Shown piece after piece: positions 23,734 through 34,999 of a stretch of DNA of 64,000 bases. Within the stretch, counting starts at the first letter, position 1, and each line of letters starts with the position of its first letter. The notes beneath the pieces are model-generated. The model searched no databases and was not told the origin of the DNA. It saw only the letters and a program-made list of their open reading frames with translations. The position numbers and the translations under genes were made by a program. This DNA comes from Symbiodinium sp. CCMP2592. Taxonomy: Eukaryota > Sar > Dinophyceae > Suessiales > Symbiodiniaceae. Location: contig CAJNDT010001324.1 of the NCBI GenBank assembly GCA_905221615.1, positions 815,001 through 879,000 of the forward strand, in the 5' to 3' direction.

Positions 23734-23825
23734 CAATGGAGTGGTAGTAGGAGTAGTCGTCGTGGTGGTGGTGGTGGGAGTAGAGTAGTCGTAGTAGCTG
23801 CATGTCGTAGTAAAGTAGAAGTACT
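23734..23825. repeat. GTAGTAG/GTGGTG triplet-rich tract
   Basis: Degenerate triplet repeat of GTA, GTG and GTC, the complement of the ACT/ACC arrays near the left edge. Confidence 0.75.
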
Positions 23826-26800
23826 AGTGGCGGGTACTTGCAGCGGTTAGCCGCACCGGCATGTGGGAAGACCCGGATATTACAAAGTAGAGGAGCATAG
23901 AGATATTTGTATGAAGTGCCAGAGCACTTTGCGGACAAGATGCTCCTGAAACCATGCTCGAGATTGGGTCGCAGGTTGAATACTGTAAGCCGGGGAAGCG
24001 TGAGCCAACAAGGCAGAAACTTGTGAGAATTTCTCGTGTTTTCTTGTTCCTGTATTGGAAACTTCTGAAATTTGTGAAGCATCGCATTCCAAGGTGGTGC
24101 GCTTCAGCGAGTACAGATCTTGGCCAACTCTTGCAATTGATGACCATGCCCGCACTGTGCGGCTTGTGGCCGTGTGTTCATCTTGTGCGCTTCTGTACCG
24201 CCATTTGAAATGTTCTGGCCCGGGGCAATGTCCTACGTTGTCCGCCTAGCATCGCCCCAGGCGGCCACGGCTCTTGGTGCAGGGACCCCCAGGGCACAGG
24301 GCATGGATTCTGACGGAAATGTCAAGCGCAACGTAGATGCATCAATGGCGAATGTCTTCATGCACTTACCCTTTGATCCTCACGCACAGATTTTTGCACC
24401 TGTTCCCTGAAGAATGTAGGGACCTGTGGCGTCGCGAGGTGCATACGACGCGGAACGCACGTCCTCGCTTGAGAAGGTGGGGCCACAGGCTTTAATCGCA
24501 ATCAGACGCCCTGGTCTGCAACAACATGCAGCACATCCTCGGGCCCGGCTCTGCCTTCCAAAAGCAACTGAAACTGCTCTGGATAAGTCTTGCCCCTGTG
24601 GTAGCTGTAAGCTCGGCTCGGCGCCACTGTGCTTCGTCAAAGCTCTCGTGGCGCCAGGCCTGGTGCAATCGCCTTTCGCGACTGAGCTTCAGCAGCTGCA
24701 CTGCAATGCGAAGAGCTTCAGTCAGCGGACTTTTCTGGACAAGCTGCACAGGGCGTTTGAGCATGCTCATGATTTTGCAGAATCAAGATTGAGAAGCTGA
24801 AGCCCTCCGATTGAGTTGCTACCAGTAGCCGTAGGAAACTTTATAGTCATCGAATATGCAACCACGAGATATCGTCCGTGAAGATGTGACGGGCGGTTGA
24901 ACCCAGGCATGAACGGAGTGAATTACAACGTCGACTTCGAGCTCATGGTGCAGGCTACACATAGCGGATTGCGGTCCTTGTAAGCGTCGCCAGGCAAGGG
25001 CTTAGGGCTGAGGTAGGAGCCTTTCAGACGCGGACGGGATGTTGGAAGCGACTAGCACATTCTTCTGCGCACATTTTCGGCACGCTCTCGTCGACTAAGC
25101 TGACCAAATGTGATCTAATTACGATGGTTTCATTTGGCTGCCAGGTCAACTGCGAGACAAGATATCGCAGACTTGTCCGTCGACGTCCTGCATGAGATAG
25201 TTCTGGTTCTAGCATGGCTTTGCCGACGCAGATGCCACGAGAAAAGCAATCTGGAGTGCCTGTGCTTGGTCTTGCATGGAGTCCCAGCCGAATCCAGCCA
25301 ACGGGATTGCAGAACAAGTCCGATCATGAGCCGCGAGAGGAGGGAAGGGAGCATGCCCACATCAGACTTCATGGATCACACAAGAAAGTTTGCGTGCAGC
25401 AACCAACGTCAGCCGGCTAGCTAGTTGCAAATGTTGATAGTTTGTTCCACCATGGTAAGATGCAAGCACGTCCTGGACCGAAAGTAGTGTCCATGGGTCG
25501 TGTACAGCGACAGCTTGATGGCCCAAGCGCCTACGCTCGCAGAGTTCCACGCTCCTTCCAGAGAGGAGCGGGCAGCCGGGCGTGCCTTGTGCTTTGAGCT
25601 GAGAAGCGGGGCGTTGGATTGCCACGAGGGGTACAAGTAGTTGCCTTGAGAACTTAGGCGGAGCATTGCTCTGGCCGCCAAAGGCCAGCACCGAACGTAG
25701 CGTTGCCAATTGCTGGCATGAGTTTTTTTCCGGGCTTCCTTATAGGCACCTGGGCTTCCGGCTCTGTGCCCTGGACTCCCCGAAGCAGTGCCTCCGGCAC
25801 TGGCGCTGGCCTTGCAGCGCCACTTGGGCTGGCATCGAGCGTGGAGTTGCAGGCTTATAAGACGTGCTAACAGCACAAAACGGCGCTAACATCTCACATC
25901 ACAGGCCGGCAGCAGGTGTTCGTATAAGACGAGGCGGAAAAGATGATCCGTACTTGGCAGGTTGAGCTCATACTCTAGCTCATGGTGGCAGTCAAAAGAC
26001 CATACCCGTCCATATGCTGGTTTGTTGGCATGCTCAGAGTCAGAAGCATGAACCTAGGTTGTTGTTGTTGTTCGCGAGCTGTCCTAATGCTCGACGGTCA
26101 GGTTTGCAACTGCGGTGTTGAGGACCGTCTTGAGCAGCAGCTGTCGAGCCTTGCATCATGCACCTCAACCCATTGTAACTTCAAGAGATACGCCGTCAGC
26201 ATTGCGAGAATGTCGCGTTGTCGGGCTTCGTGAGATCAGCACTACCCATCGCAAAGTCGAACACGTGCAATTCTTCCTCCACTCATGCAACCCTTTGCGT
26301 ACAGCATGTCCCCTTCCCCTGCCGGCACGATTGCTTGTAAATTCGGGCACTTCGTGTTACAAATTAATTACGCCGCCGTGTTCCTTAGCTGGTCAATTGA
26401 TGTCAAACGGAAGGCACGGAACCCGAAGCTCAACTACCACACCTGACTACCACATCTTTGCAGCCCAGGTGGTCTCCCAGACATCTTGTTATACAGATGT
26501 TTCCTGCTCCTTGTGCGGGCGAGGCAGATCGATGACAAGGCAAAGGAACTTTGGACGAGAAGTCTTGCCTCCATTCAGCAAGACTCCTGTGATGTCAACT
26601 CCCTGTGCGACAAACGGCTTGCGGCCATTTGTGTGAGGATGAGAAGGAGGCCGAGCGTGGATATGCGCCGGTGCTCCTGAAACTCAAGGCCATGGGCTTC
26701 CTGGTGCACGATTCACTTCTTCTGCCTGCAGCTTGACTACAATAGCACGACTCCATGTGTAGCATTTGCTCCGAACTCGAACGTTGTATAGACGTTGCAG

Positions 26801-27129
26801 ACGCATGCCCAAGGCAGATGCAGCGGGCCAGCGCAGGCTCTTGCTGTGGCTCGGTCTGGAAGGGGGCCGGAGACGTGGGACTGCTCTCGTCTGTCTTCAT
26901 TCCTTGCAACGTCCTGGACCTCTGCTGTGTACTGGTTTAGCCCGTTTGGTCCCAGGCTGCGAGGCTGTGTTGCGAAAGATACAAAACAGTATTTCGCAGC
27001 AAGGCCTCTCGCAGATGTCACCAAGACATGCCGAAGATAGAGCACTGTCGGACATCTTGAACATTGCACACCTCGGAGCAAAAGCCTTGCTGTCACTTGC
27101 TGCACCCATATCTGAACGAAGTCAACTTC

Positions 27130-27981
27130 TCATAAGGACTCCGGATTTGCCTTGCATGCCTGCCAACGCAATGTCGCTGCCCACACTTGTGTTGTTGGAT
27201 ATATAGTACGGCTTGCTCTTCTGACTTCGATATTGCACAGCGCCCCTGCATGCCAGGCTGGTGCAGCCGTCAGAACCCTTGAAGACTGCGACCCGGCCGA
27301 AGACAGATGCAAGCTGGATGGCTGGATTAGAGGAGTCGACCACGCCGGCAGGCGCAGCTGGCGAAAGCAGCTCGCAGCCTCGATGGGCCAAACCTCTCCG
27401 TGTCGCTGCAACCCCATGTGCCCACAACTGCCCACAGCGACGAGGCTTTCGGATTTCGTCGCCATGTCATGCGCATAGCAGACGAATCTGGTGCTTTGGC
27501 ACAGGCCTCCCGCCAACTCCACGCCGATCACTGGCGCCAAGTCTACCTTGACTGTATGAAGTTCTTTCCACGGTCGCTTGGACTGATGTCGTGTGCTCGC
27601 TTCACATGCCTGCACGGCTGCAGCATGAAAAACTGACTTGCAAGGTCTTCGGGGTCTGGCTGAAGTTTGGCATCTTGTTTTGTCCCAAATTGCTCTCGGA
27701 GAGGTTCTTCCAGCCTCGCACACGAGTGCTGGCAGTGCCACCGTCAACTGAACAGGAGGCGAGTACAGAGAGACCCGTGATTTCCAATCGCTGTCATGCA
27801 GCATGTGTCTGGGCAGTGTGAACTTGCTTGGGCACAGTTTTGCAAGCTTCCCGTTTCTGGATCCGGGCAGTGGGGGGAAGGTAGAGGATCTTTCCTGCCA
27901 CCTCCTGTTGCACGGCTTTGCTGTGCTGTGTGTGGTCGGGGCCCCTAGGGCAGGGACTTGCAGTTGCCAAGGAGTAAGCAC
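27130..27981 (-). CDS. 283-codon open frame of unknown status
   Basis: The longest open frame in the first 47 kb outside the T-poor block. It has no recognisable domain. Its composition (Ser, Ala, Arg, Cys and His scattered) looks like random translation. Its length is unusual under a random model, but dinoflagellate DNA is poor in TA and so gives long chance frames. A competing + strand segment at about 27450-27590 (RIADESGALAQASRQLHAD) looks more like an exon. I give it low weight. Confidence 0.12.
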   Translation of the reverse strand: MLTPWQLQVPALGAPTTHSTAKPCNRRWQERSSTFPPLPGSRNGKLAKLCPSKFTLPRHMLHDSDWKSRVSLYSPPVQLTVALPALVCEAGRTSPRAIWDKTRCQTSARPRRPCKSVFHAAAVQACEASTRHQSKRPWKELHTVKVDLAPVIGVELAGGLCQSTRFVCYAHDMATKSESLVAVGSCGHMGLQRHGEVWPIEAASCFRQLRLPAWSTPLIQPSSLHLSSAGSQSSRVLTAAPAWHAGALCNIEVRRASRTIYPTTQVWAATLRWQACKANPESL

Positions 27982-30552
27982 AAGGGTCGGACGGATTTCA
28001 TTATGGATTGATCTGCGTGATGACCTTCTGATGAGCTGCTCTTTGAGTCAGTCCCACTGCTAGAGGCCGCTACAGACAGTTGGTAACTGTAAACGCTTCG
28101 CGTCAGGGGGGTTCGGAGTGCACAAGAAACGTGGGCCGGGTCGGATGGGAACTTTGACCGCTTCGGCCGGGGCTGGTGTCAGCAGTGCGCTGCGCAGCTC
28201 ATCTAATGCAGATCGCGAGCCACTACATTCGGCTGCGAGCGCCCAGTGCTAGACAACTCTATGCAACTTCTGTCGCGACTTGCCAAGGTCCACCCCGTGT
28301 CAGAGAAGACCCCGAAGGTCGATGCGTGCATCGTTGTGCGTGGGATCGGCATGCTTCCAGCCGAAGGCTCAGCCGGAATCTAGTCGGCCGATCGGATGTG
28401 GACTCACGAAGTCTATACGATCTGTGCAGGTCAAAGGATGCTGAGACGCTTCACGGGCGCTGTTTGTCTCGGGACAAGACAATACTAGAGTTTTCTGAAA
28501 GGGATTGCATTTGGCGATGGGCAGGATGATTTTTGTTGCACCACTGTCCCGAATGTCTGCGAAACAAAGACTCCTCAAAAGCTCTACTCTACTGCAAGGT
28601 GCCGGAGGAGAGTTCGGTGCAAGGCCCAATCCGGAGCATTGCTAGACCGTTGGACGAAATAGCTGGTTCTTGCGCAGATTCGTTTGCGAAGAGCATTCTA
28701 TGCGCAGTAACTCTGCACGGCAAGCCTGTCTTGCTTCAAACAAGAAAGCCGTGGATTTCGATAACACAACCTGTTTGGTCGGGCGGGCTTTCTGTCGGGT
28801 GTGTATTGACATGAAAGCTTGCCATTCGAGAACTTCGATCGGAAAGCCAAAGTTTCAGACGTTGCAGTTCCAGGTTTGGCCATGTCGGGGACTGTGGATG
28901 ATGCAGTTTCTGTCAAGGATTTGCTGGGTGTTCCCGGTATTACTGTAGCCAATCGTGATGTGTCGTCCTGACTCGCACCACACTCCGAACCACAACAACT
29001 TGCTTCTAAAATCGCCTGGCCGCCATACCGTGCCGAGCCCTGCTCTAGACCGTCCCTCCAAGCTGCTTACACCTTTCAATTCCTGTTCTTCCCAAAATGT
29101 CAGGCAGCTCTTGCTACCTTGGGCTGCCGCCGGGCACCAAGTCGCCACTGCCCTAGCCTTGCGGGATCTTGCGGGCAAAGGCTTCGCCAACCTGTGAGTG
29201 GGCCCTTGATACGTTTGGAAACCTCACTGAATGTCACTGAAGACAAGGACAACCGTGATGCTCCAGGCTTTGATTCGGCTGTAGCTCATGGGCACGATGT
29301 TTTGCGATTTACGATGCAGGCTTAGTAGCTAGAAAGCATGGCGACCGGAGGCTTACACCGCCAACAGGATTCTGCGACGAGCCTCAATCCCAAAAGCTTT
29401 TTGAAGCTCTGGATCGAGGGCCTTCTTTGGCTCAGGGCAGATCAGGCCTGTCCCCGTCGGTGCGCCATCGGTTCGGGTGCTCCGCCGCGGGTCTCCATGT
29501 AAGGCGGGGGCTCCTGAAGACTTTGTGAACTATGCAGTATCAGGCGCAAAGTCTGCATCATCCTGAAAACTGACATCAGAGACCAAGTTGACCAGAGGGC
29601 TTTTGTACTGAAAGGCGGCATGATGTGGCCACTACCGTCGTGGCTCCTTTGCGTGGGTGCTGCCTTGCCAAGGCAGCATCGGTGTGTGCAGTATAGGCCC
29701 GTAAAGGCCGAAAGGCAGGTATTGTATCACTGAGTGACATGCCGTTTTCAGCATTGTGCCTGTTGCTCCCTGCGAAGACACAGGCGACCTGGCCGCCGTC
29801 ATACCGTTATACCTATTGAGTGATCTGGATGAGTTCCACCTCCTGCAGGAGTTATGTTGGCACGTCGGATGGGTATCCAGTTTTGGACGGCTTCCCGCAA
29901 AGGCACAAGCGCCTTCGACGGCAGCTTCAAAGCTCAGCGTTTCTAAGTGCCAGTTGCTATCATGAGACGTCCTGTTGGTCTGGCCTTTCGTCGACTAGGT
30001 TGCAGCATTTAAAGAAGAAGAGCATGCGTGCGCTGATGCTTGGCGTGTTTGCGTCCTGCACAGCAGCTATAGTAGCTATAGCAGTGCCCATCAGCGTTCA
30101 CGAGCAAGGTCATCGCACATCGGCTTCCACGGCCCCACGGCACTTCAGTAACTGTAAATGCAGGCGATAAGTGGGCCGAAGCTTCAGTAATCTGTGATTT
30201 GAGTATGGATTTGCTGGGACTAAGAATCTGGAAGAACCGCGGTGCTGTGTGCCAGAGTAAGGAAACGAAGGAGATGCTGAAACTTCGATTTCCCCAGAGT
30301 CCGGAAATCCTGAACAGCAACATATGAGAAAGATGTCAAAAGAGGCTTCGCGATGCACAAGCCCTAGAACAAGAAGTAGGCCAGCTTTTTGGAACGACTG
30401 TGGCCGGGGGAGCCAGGCATACCCCGACACATGTGAGGCGGTGAGGGCAGGTTGGATATGGAACTGCCGCAACACACCGGCAAACTTCTGTGTCCGTCCG
30501 TGTCGGGAGTGCCGGTCATCCTACCATATAATGTGAATGTTTTGTGTGCGAC

Positions 30553-30800
30553 AGGCGCCAGTTAGTTTAGACATGGAAAACAAACCTTTGATAGGGTTCA
30601 GGGTTTAGTTTAAACACAGAAAAACAAACTTTCGGAGTCCCGAGTAGGCGCAAGTTAGTTTAGACATGGAAAACAAACCCTTTACAGGGTTTAGGGTTTA
30701 GTTAAAACGCAGAATAACCAACTTTCGGAGTCCCGGGTAGGCGCCAGTTAGTTTAGATATGGAAAACAAACCTGTGCAGCCTTCAGGGTTTAGCGTGTCA
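30553..30800. repeat. 93-bp minisatellite with telomere-like words
   Basis: Units beginning AGGCGC(C/A)AGTTAGTTTAGA start at 30553, 30646 and 30739, exactly 93 bp apart, the third partial. Each carries ATGGAAAACAAACC and CAGGGTTTAG, and the first two also carry CTTTCGGAGTCCCG. Unit two contains GGGTTTAGGGTTTAG, two copies of the TTTAGGG telomere word used by plants and reported for dinoflagellates. It may be an interstitial telomere-like relic or a satellite that happens to contain the word. Confidence 0.85.
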
Positions 30801-30827
30801 TCTTGCAGACAAGCACGGAATGAAGTC

Positions 30828-31015
30828 CTGCACACCAGCTTCCTTCTTTGGTCAGTCGCTGTAGACCCTATACCCTAAACCTTAAATCTCGTATGCCATA
30901 GATACTGAGTCTTGAAGGTTCTGCACACCAGCCTCTTTCTTCAGTTCTTGTAAACTTCAGTTCCTGTAAACCTTAAGCCCTATATCTTAAACCTTCTATC
31001 TCGTCTGCTATCTGT
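30828..31015. repeat. Second 93-bp repeat pair with CCCTAAA words
   Basis: CTGCACACCAGC recurs 93 bp apart (30828 and 30921), followed by related text including TATACCCTAAACCTTAAATCTCG and AAGCCCTATATCTTAAACC. The period equals that of the adjacent array, and the telomere-like word is on the opposite strand. Confidence 0.65.
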
Positions 31016-31063
31016 ATCCAGGCTTTAGTTGACTTTTCTGTTATGCTTCATTTACTTCTTTCT

Positions 31064-31310
31064 TCGCTTCGAACCCCCCTAGAGCGATTTCGTGTGGCCT
31101 TCGCATTTGTGTTGGAAAAGACGTTCTTGTGTAATTTTCGGCTATACAGTTTTTAATAGTTTTCCTCGCTTTTAACCCCCGACCGAAAGCGATTTCGTGT
31201 GGCTGAATTCTTCGTGTTGGAGATAACGTGTTCAATCAGTTTTTGGTTATAAAGTATTTATTTTTTCTTCGCTTTTAACCCCCCTGAAACGATTTCGTGC
31301 GGCTCTTCTT
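31064..31310. repeat. About 102-bp repeat, three units
   Basis: The motif TCGCTTTTAACCCCC...GCGATTTCGTG(T/C)GGC recurs at about 31064, 31166 and 31269. The intervening text is related but diverged (TTGTGTTGGAAAAGACG against CGTGTTGGAGATAACG). Minus-strand frames here reflect the repeat. Confidence 0.8.
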
Positions 31311-31339
31311 CTTGTAGGTAAGACAACCTCCATCTTCCG

Positions 31340-31885
31340 AGTTTGTTCATCTCCCCTCGGAGTTTTTTGTCCTTCTGAAAACAAACCCCTTCCCCCAGAG
31401 TTTGTTTTCTGTAGCAAAAACAACCCCCTCCGCCTAGAGTTTGTTTGTTGTAGGACAAACACACCCCTACCCCCAGAGTTTGTTTTTCGTAGGAAAAACA
31501 AACCCCTCCACCAGAGTTTGTTTTTTGTAGGAAACACAAACCCCTTCGGACTTTGTTTTCCTGCTGAAAACAAACCCGTCCCCGCAGAGTTTGTTTTCTA
31601 TAGGAAACAGAAACCCCCGCCCAAACCACTCCCCCTAGCGTCACTTAAGCAAACAAACTTCTCTCATCGGAGTTTGTTTTCCCACCGCTGAAATAAACTC
31701 ACCCGGTCGGAGTTTGTTTGTACCCGCTGAAACAAACTTCTCCCATCGGAGTTTGTTTTTTCACCGCTGAAACAAACTTGGTCGGAGTTTGTTTGTACCC
31801 GCTGAAACAAACTAGTCGAACCGGAGTGTCAAGTTAGTTTGTTTTCCTCTCCTCCCCAAACCCCTACCCCCAGAGTTTGGTTTTT
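31340..31885. repeat. Array of short inverted repeats (AAACAAAC...GTTTGTTT)
   Basis: About a dozen GTTTGTTT words (31340, 31400, 31439, 31478, 31516, 31589, 31672, 31712, 31751, 31787, 31838 and others) alternate with AAACAAAC words, at roughly 36-45-bp steps in most of the array. Many units can fold as AAACAAACT...AGTTTGTTT hairpins with a C-rich or TCGG loop. In the first half the spacer is ACCCCTNCCCCCAGA; in the second half it is TCTCCCATCGG. The minus-strand 108- and 128-codon frames (GGRG-rich) are by-products. Function unknown. Confidence 0.85.
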
Positions 31886-34800
31886 CGTAGGCAGTTATGC
31901 CAGAGTGGGCGTAGACTGAGTTGCAGCACTAAGTGTCCCTTTAACCTTTATTGGAAGATCGTTTGTGCAAGAATGCAGATTTTTCCCAGTGCGCCTATAT
32001 ACTTTAATCCGACACCCTGGAACCAGACCAACAACCATTTCGACCTGCTGCTTTCGAGGGTGGCAACCTGAGGAGATGGAGTGGCATCCTTCCTTGAAGC
32101 CAACTTTCATGAGAGCGTGACCTTGCAGGACGGTGGGCCTTCGATTTCAGTAGTTTGGGCACTAATCACTCGGTATCAGCTGTGTTGTTTGTGTGTGTGC
32201 GCAGTAATTTCTTGACGTCAATGCGTCCCGTCGTTGCCCCGTGAGGCTCCGGGAAACTACACAGCGCATGCCAACCACAACTCCAGCAGCTTGACAGCGG
32301 AAGCTCCGACGAGCCTACTTGGGAACCGCTTTCAGGTTCGGGGCGCAGAGACGAAACAGCTTCGGCCAGTCGCTCTCAAATTTGCAATTCGGATTCGTTT
32401 TGGGGTGCTGCTTCAAGGCTGAGTTTTCGAATCTGCATGCCGCAGTTTGAACTTTCGATCATCCCCGAGAACTTATACCTGAGAGACTGAAGTCTCTAAA
32501 CATGCTCCAGCCGCAATCCCGATGTCCCAGGCAAGTTGCTGAACACTCCGCAGAAGGAGCGCTGTACGTCAGAGGTTCAGCTGTCAACGGTTATATACAG
32601 TACCTCCGGAGGAGAGGGCACAGGCTCCTAGGGGGGGGGTGCTTCCCTCGAAGGAGCATGACAAGATGTTTGTCCTGTCGCACTTCTGGCTGCCGAGCCT
32701 CGGCTTGCGACTTGTGTCGTTGACTGCACACTGGAAAGTGGAAGGCACTTGCCATCCTTGAGGGCCCCAAGGACGGCGTTCCCTGCTGAACTCACAGGTT
32801 TTCAATCCAGTCCTCGGCATCTTCAAACTGCCTCCACATAGTGACATAATTAGTGTTATCACTGATGATGGAGCTGCCTTTGAGGATATTGCTGGTATCA
32901 TCGCTGCTATTTGAGGCCGGGGCGGACAACCCACCGAGACTTCTTCCAAAACTCCCAAGCGGATCCAGTTGCACCTTAGCCTCGCTGATGAACACCAGCA
33001 GAGAAGGTTTTGGTCGAACCTTTCTGCAGATGCCGGTTCTATGCTAATCGTACATCCACGGGTCTCAACCCGAGGGTAGGTTCACGGGTGGCCTTCGATG
33101 CTCTCTCTTAGACAAGGGTGAAAACCTGCCGCCACACCCACCCCGCATCATGAGGAGGTGAAAAGCCCAAGGCCACTAGCAATTGATTGTAGTAGTAAGC
33201 ATCAATCCAGGATGCTTCGTCGTGAAACTGTGTCATTCTGTGTCCCTAAAGCCTTGACGACGCTGCATTGCACAGGCGCTCCACCTCAAGTGGTCGGAAG
33301 TGGATTGGTCGCGCAGTGCGCAAAGAACCGATGCTTCTGAAGGCGACTTGACTTTGGCATTGGGGTGTGTGAGAGGCAGCCAGGCATCATCGAGCGCTCT
33401 CTCCAGAGCTAGATTCTACTTTGATCGACTTGAACTGAGGGGCGGAGGAGCGTGTGGATACCAGTTTCGCCGGCCTCACTGTGAAGCTGGTTCGAAGGGC
33501 GGACAACCTGGCGAGGATTTACTTCGCCACCCGGAGTGATTTCTCAGCTTGCTTGGCCTCTCAGTCTTCAGACATCACAGCGAAAAGCCCAAGACGTTTC
33601 CAATCCACGCCGCCGTAACAGCAGTGCAAGCAGTCCCTGACAAGGAAGGAGCCGGTCGAGTCAAGGGCCGATCCTACATGTTGACGCTTGTCCTGCCGGT
33701 GCAGAGTTCTGGGTGAAGGGTTTGCAGCGTCACACTTCGCAAAGGTGTAGTAAACCTTTGAGCCCGGGTTGTCTTCGGAAAGAAAGTTTTAGGTTCGTGA
33801 AGCTTCGGGTCATGCATGAGGGTTTGCATGCTAGCCGGCGTTTTTGCTTTGGGGCCAATCTCTCTGCGTCTCCTTGCAGGGCGAGAATGTTCGGACAGTG
33901 CTTCGTACAGGCTCCCTGAGCATGGGCTTATGCGCTGCGCTGGGCTGCTTTTGCCATGGGCCATGACTGACTGAGGTATATGCAGGTCCTCTATAGTCCA
34001 GGGGTCTCTCTCTCTCCCTCGCCGTCGCTGTGCCGGACGCAGGGTCTCGGGTCGGGGGATTCTTCCTTCTCTTCGATTCCTTCGCCCGCCTGAGCCGGGG
34101 TTTGCAGGCGTTCCTCTTTTTGTGCTCGTCTGGCGGGGGGCGGCACAGGAAAAAACTGTGCTGTCGGGCTTTCCTCTCCTCGGCGGGAATTTCTCCATGT
34201 GCCTTGAAGAACACGGTTTTCCAGCCTAGCACTGTCCAGACCCACTTCGCAGCAGCCTGCGCAGGTCCCGGATTCAAAACTTGATGCCCGGCCTAGGATG
34301 CAGAGGCAAGCAAATTCGCATGCAGAGATGCTCCGGGGCCGTTGCCATTTTCTCCAGCTAGATCGAAGTTTGAAGTAGAGGTCTTACAAACTTCACTCGT
34401 TTCATCGACAAGCGTTCAACTCCGCCTGCTCAATGCCGTTCAGGGGACAGTGTCCCGGGAGAGAAAGAAACACCCACGATTCACCTGTCCGAGTGACCTC
34501 TGCAAGCGGTTTGAGGCGTGGCTCCGAAGGGTTGCCGTTTCTTCTTGACGTCTCATTGAAAACAGTGTGTCCGATGGCGGAGATGGGGAGGTTTTGTGAT
34601 GGATGAATAACGATGCCGAGACAAGGAACTTCTTGAGCAAACAACTCTGAATGGTTCGAGATGACAGGTCCGCATGGTACATCGCGGTTTCTTCAGAATG
34701 TTATCCATGAATGTGTTAAACCGCAACAAACTTCGCAGATCGACTTCTCCACGAGATCTACAGAACACGAAGACAGTGCGAACCACTCGTGAAATGCCTC

Positions 34801-34999
34801 CAATAAGGATGCTGATGTGCCACAGCCTTTTCGGCCAGTATCTCAGCCTGGCACCCTGACCGATTTAGCATGCTTGAGGGATTCGTGAGTTCGAACGTAT
34901 TTTTCTCGAATTAACCTCTGTTTACAGATCCGCACGAGTCCTTCCCGCAAGGGACCGTGCGGATTGGGTGGGCTGCAGGCTAGCATGTACCGTAGCGAC
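31886..34999. other. No recognisable gene
   Basis: Nothing recognised on either strand, although upstream exons of the ABC transporter could be present. A minus-strand frame at 32792-32995 looks somewhat protein-like but matches nothing I know. Confidence 0.4.

Larger units (their letters stand above)
23367..30552. other. Largely featureless, probably intronic or intergenic
   Basis: Apart from a GTAGTAG-type tract (23734-23825) and the long minus-strand frame 27130-27981, I see no gene, RNA or element. Several frames of 80-150 codons on the + strand have no recognisable motif. Confidence 0.4.

Noticed and set aside
31247..31644. GGRG-rich minus-strand frames as an RNA-binding protein
   Set aside because: They are direct translations of the AAACAAAC/CCCC hairpin array.
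34330..34360. Spliced-leader-like CCGTTGCCATTTTCTCCAG
   Set aside because: Several mismatches, and it lacks the diagnostic GGCTCAAG end.
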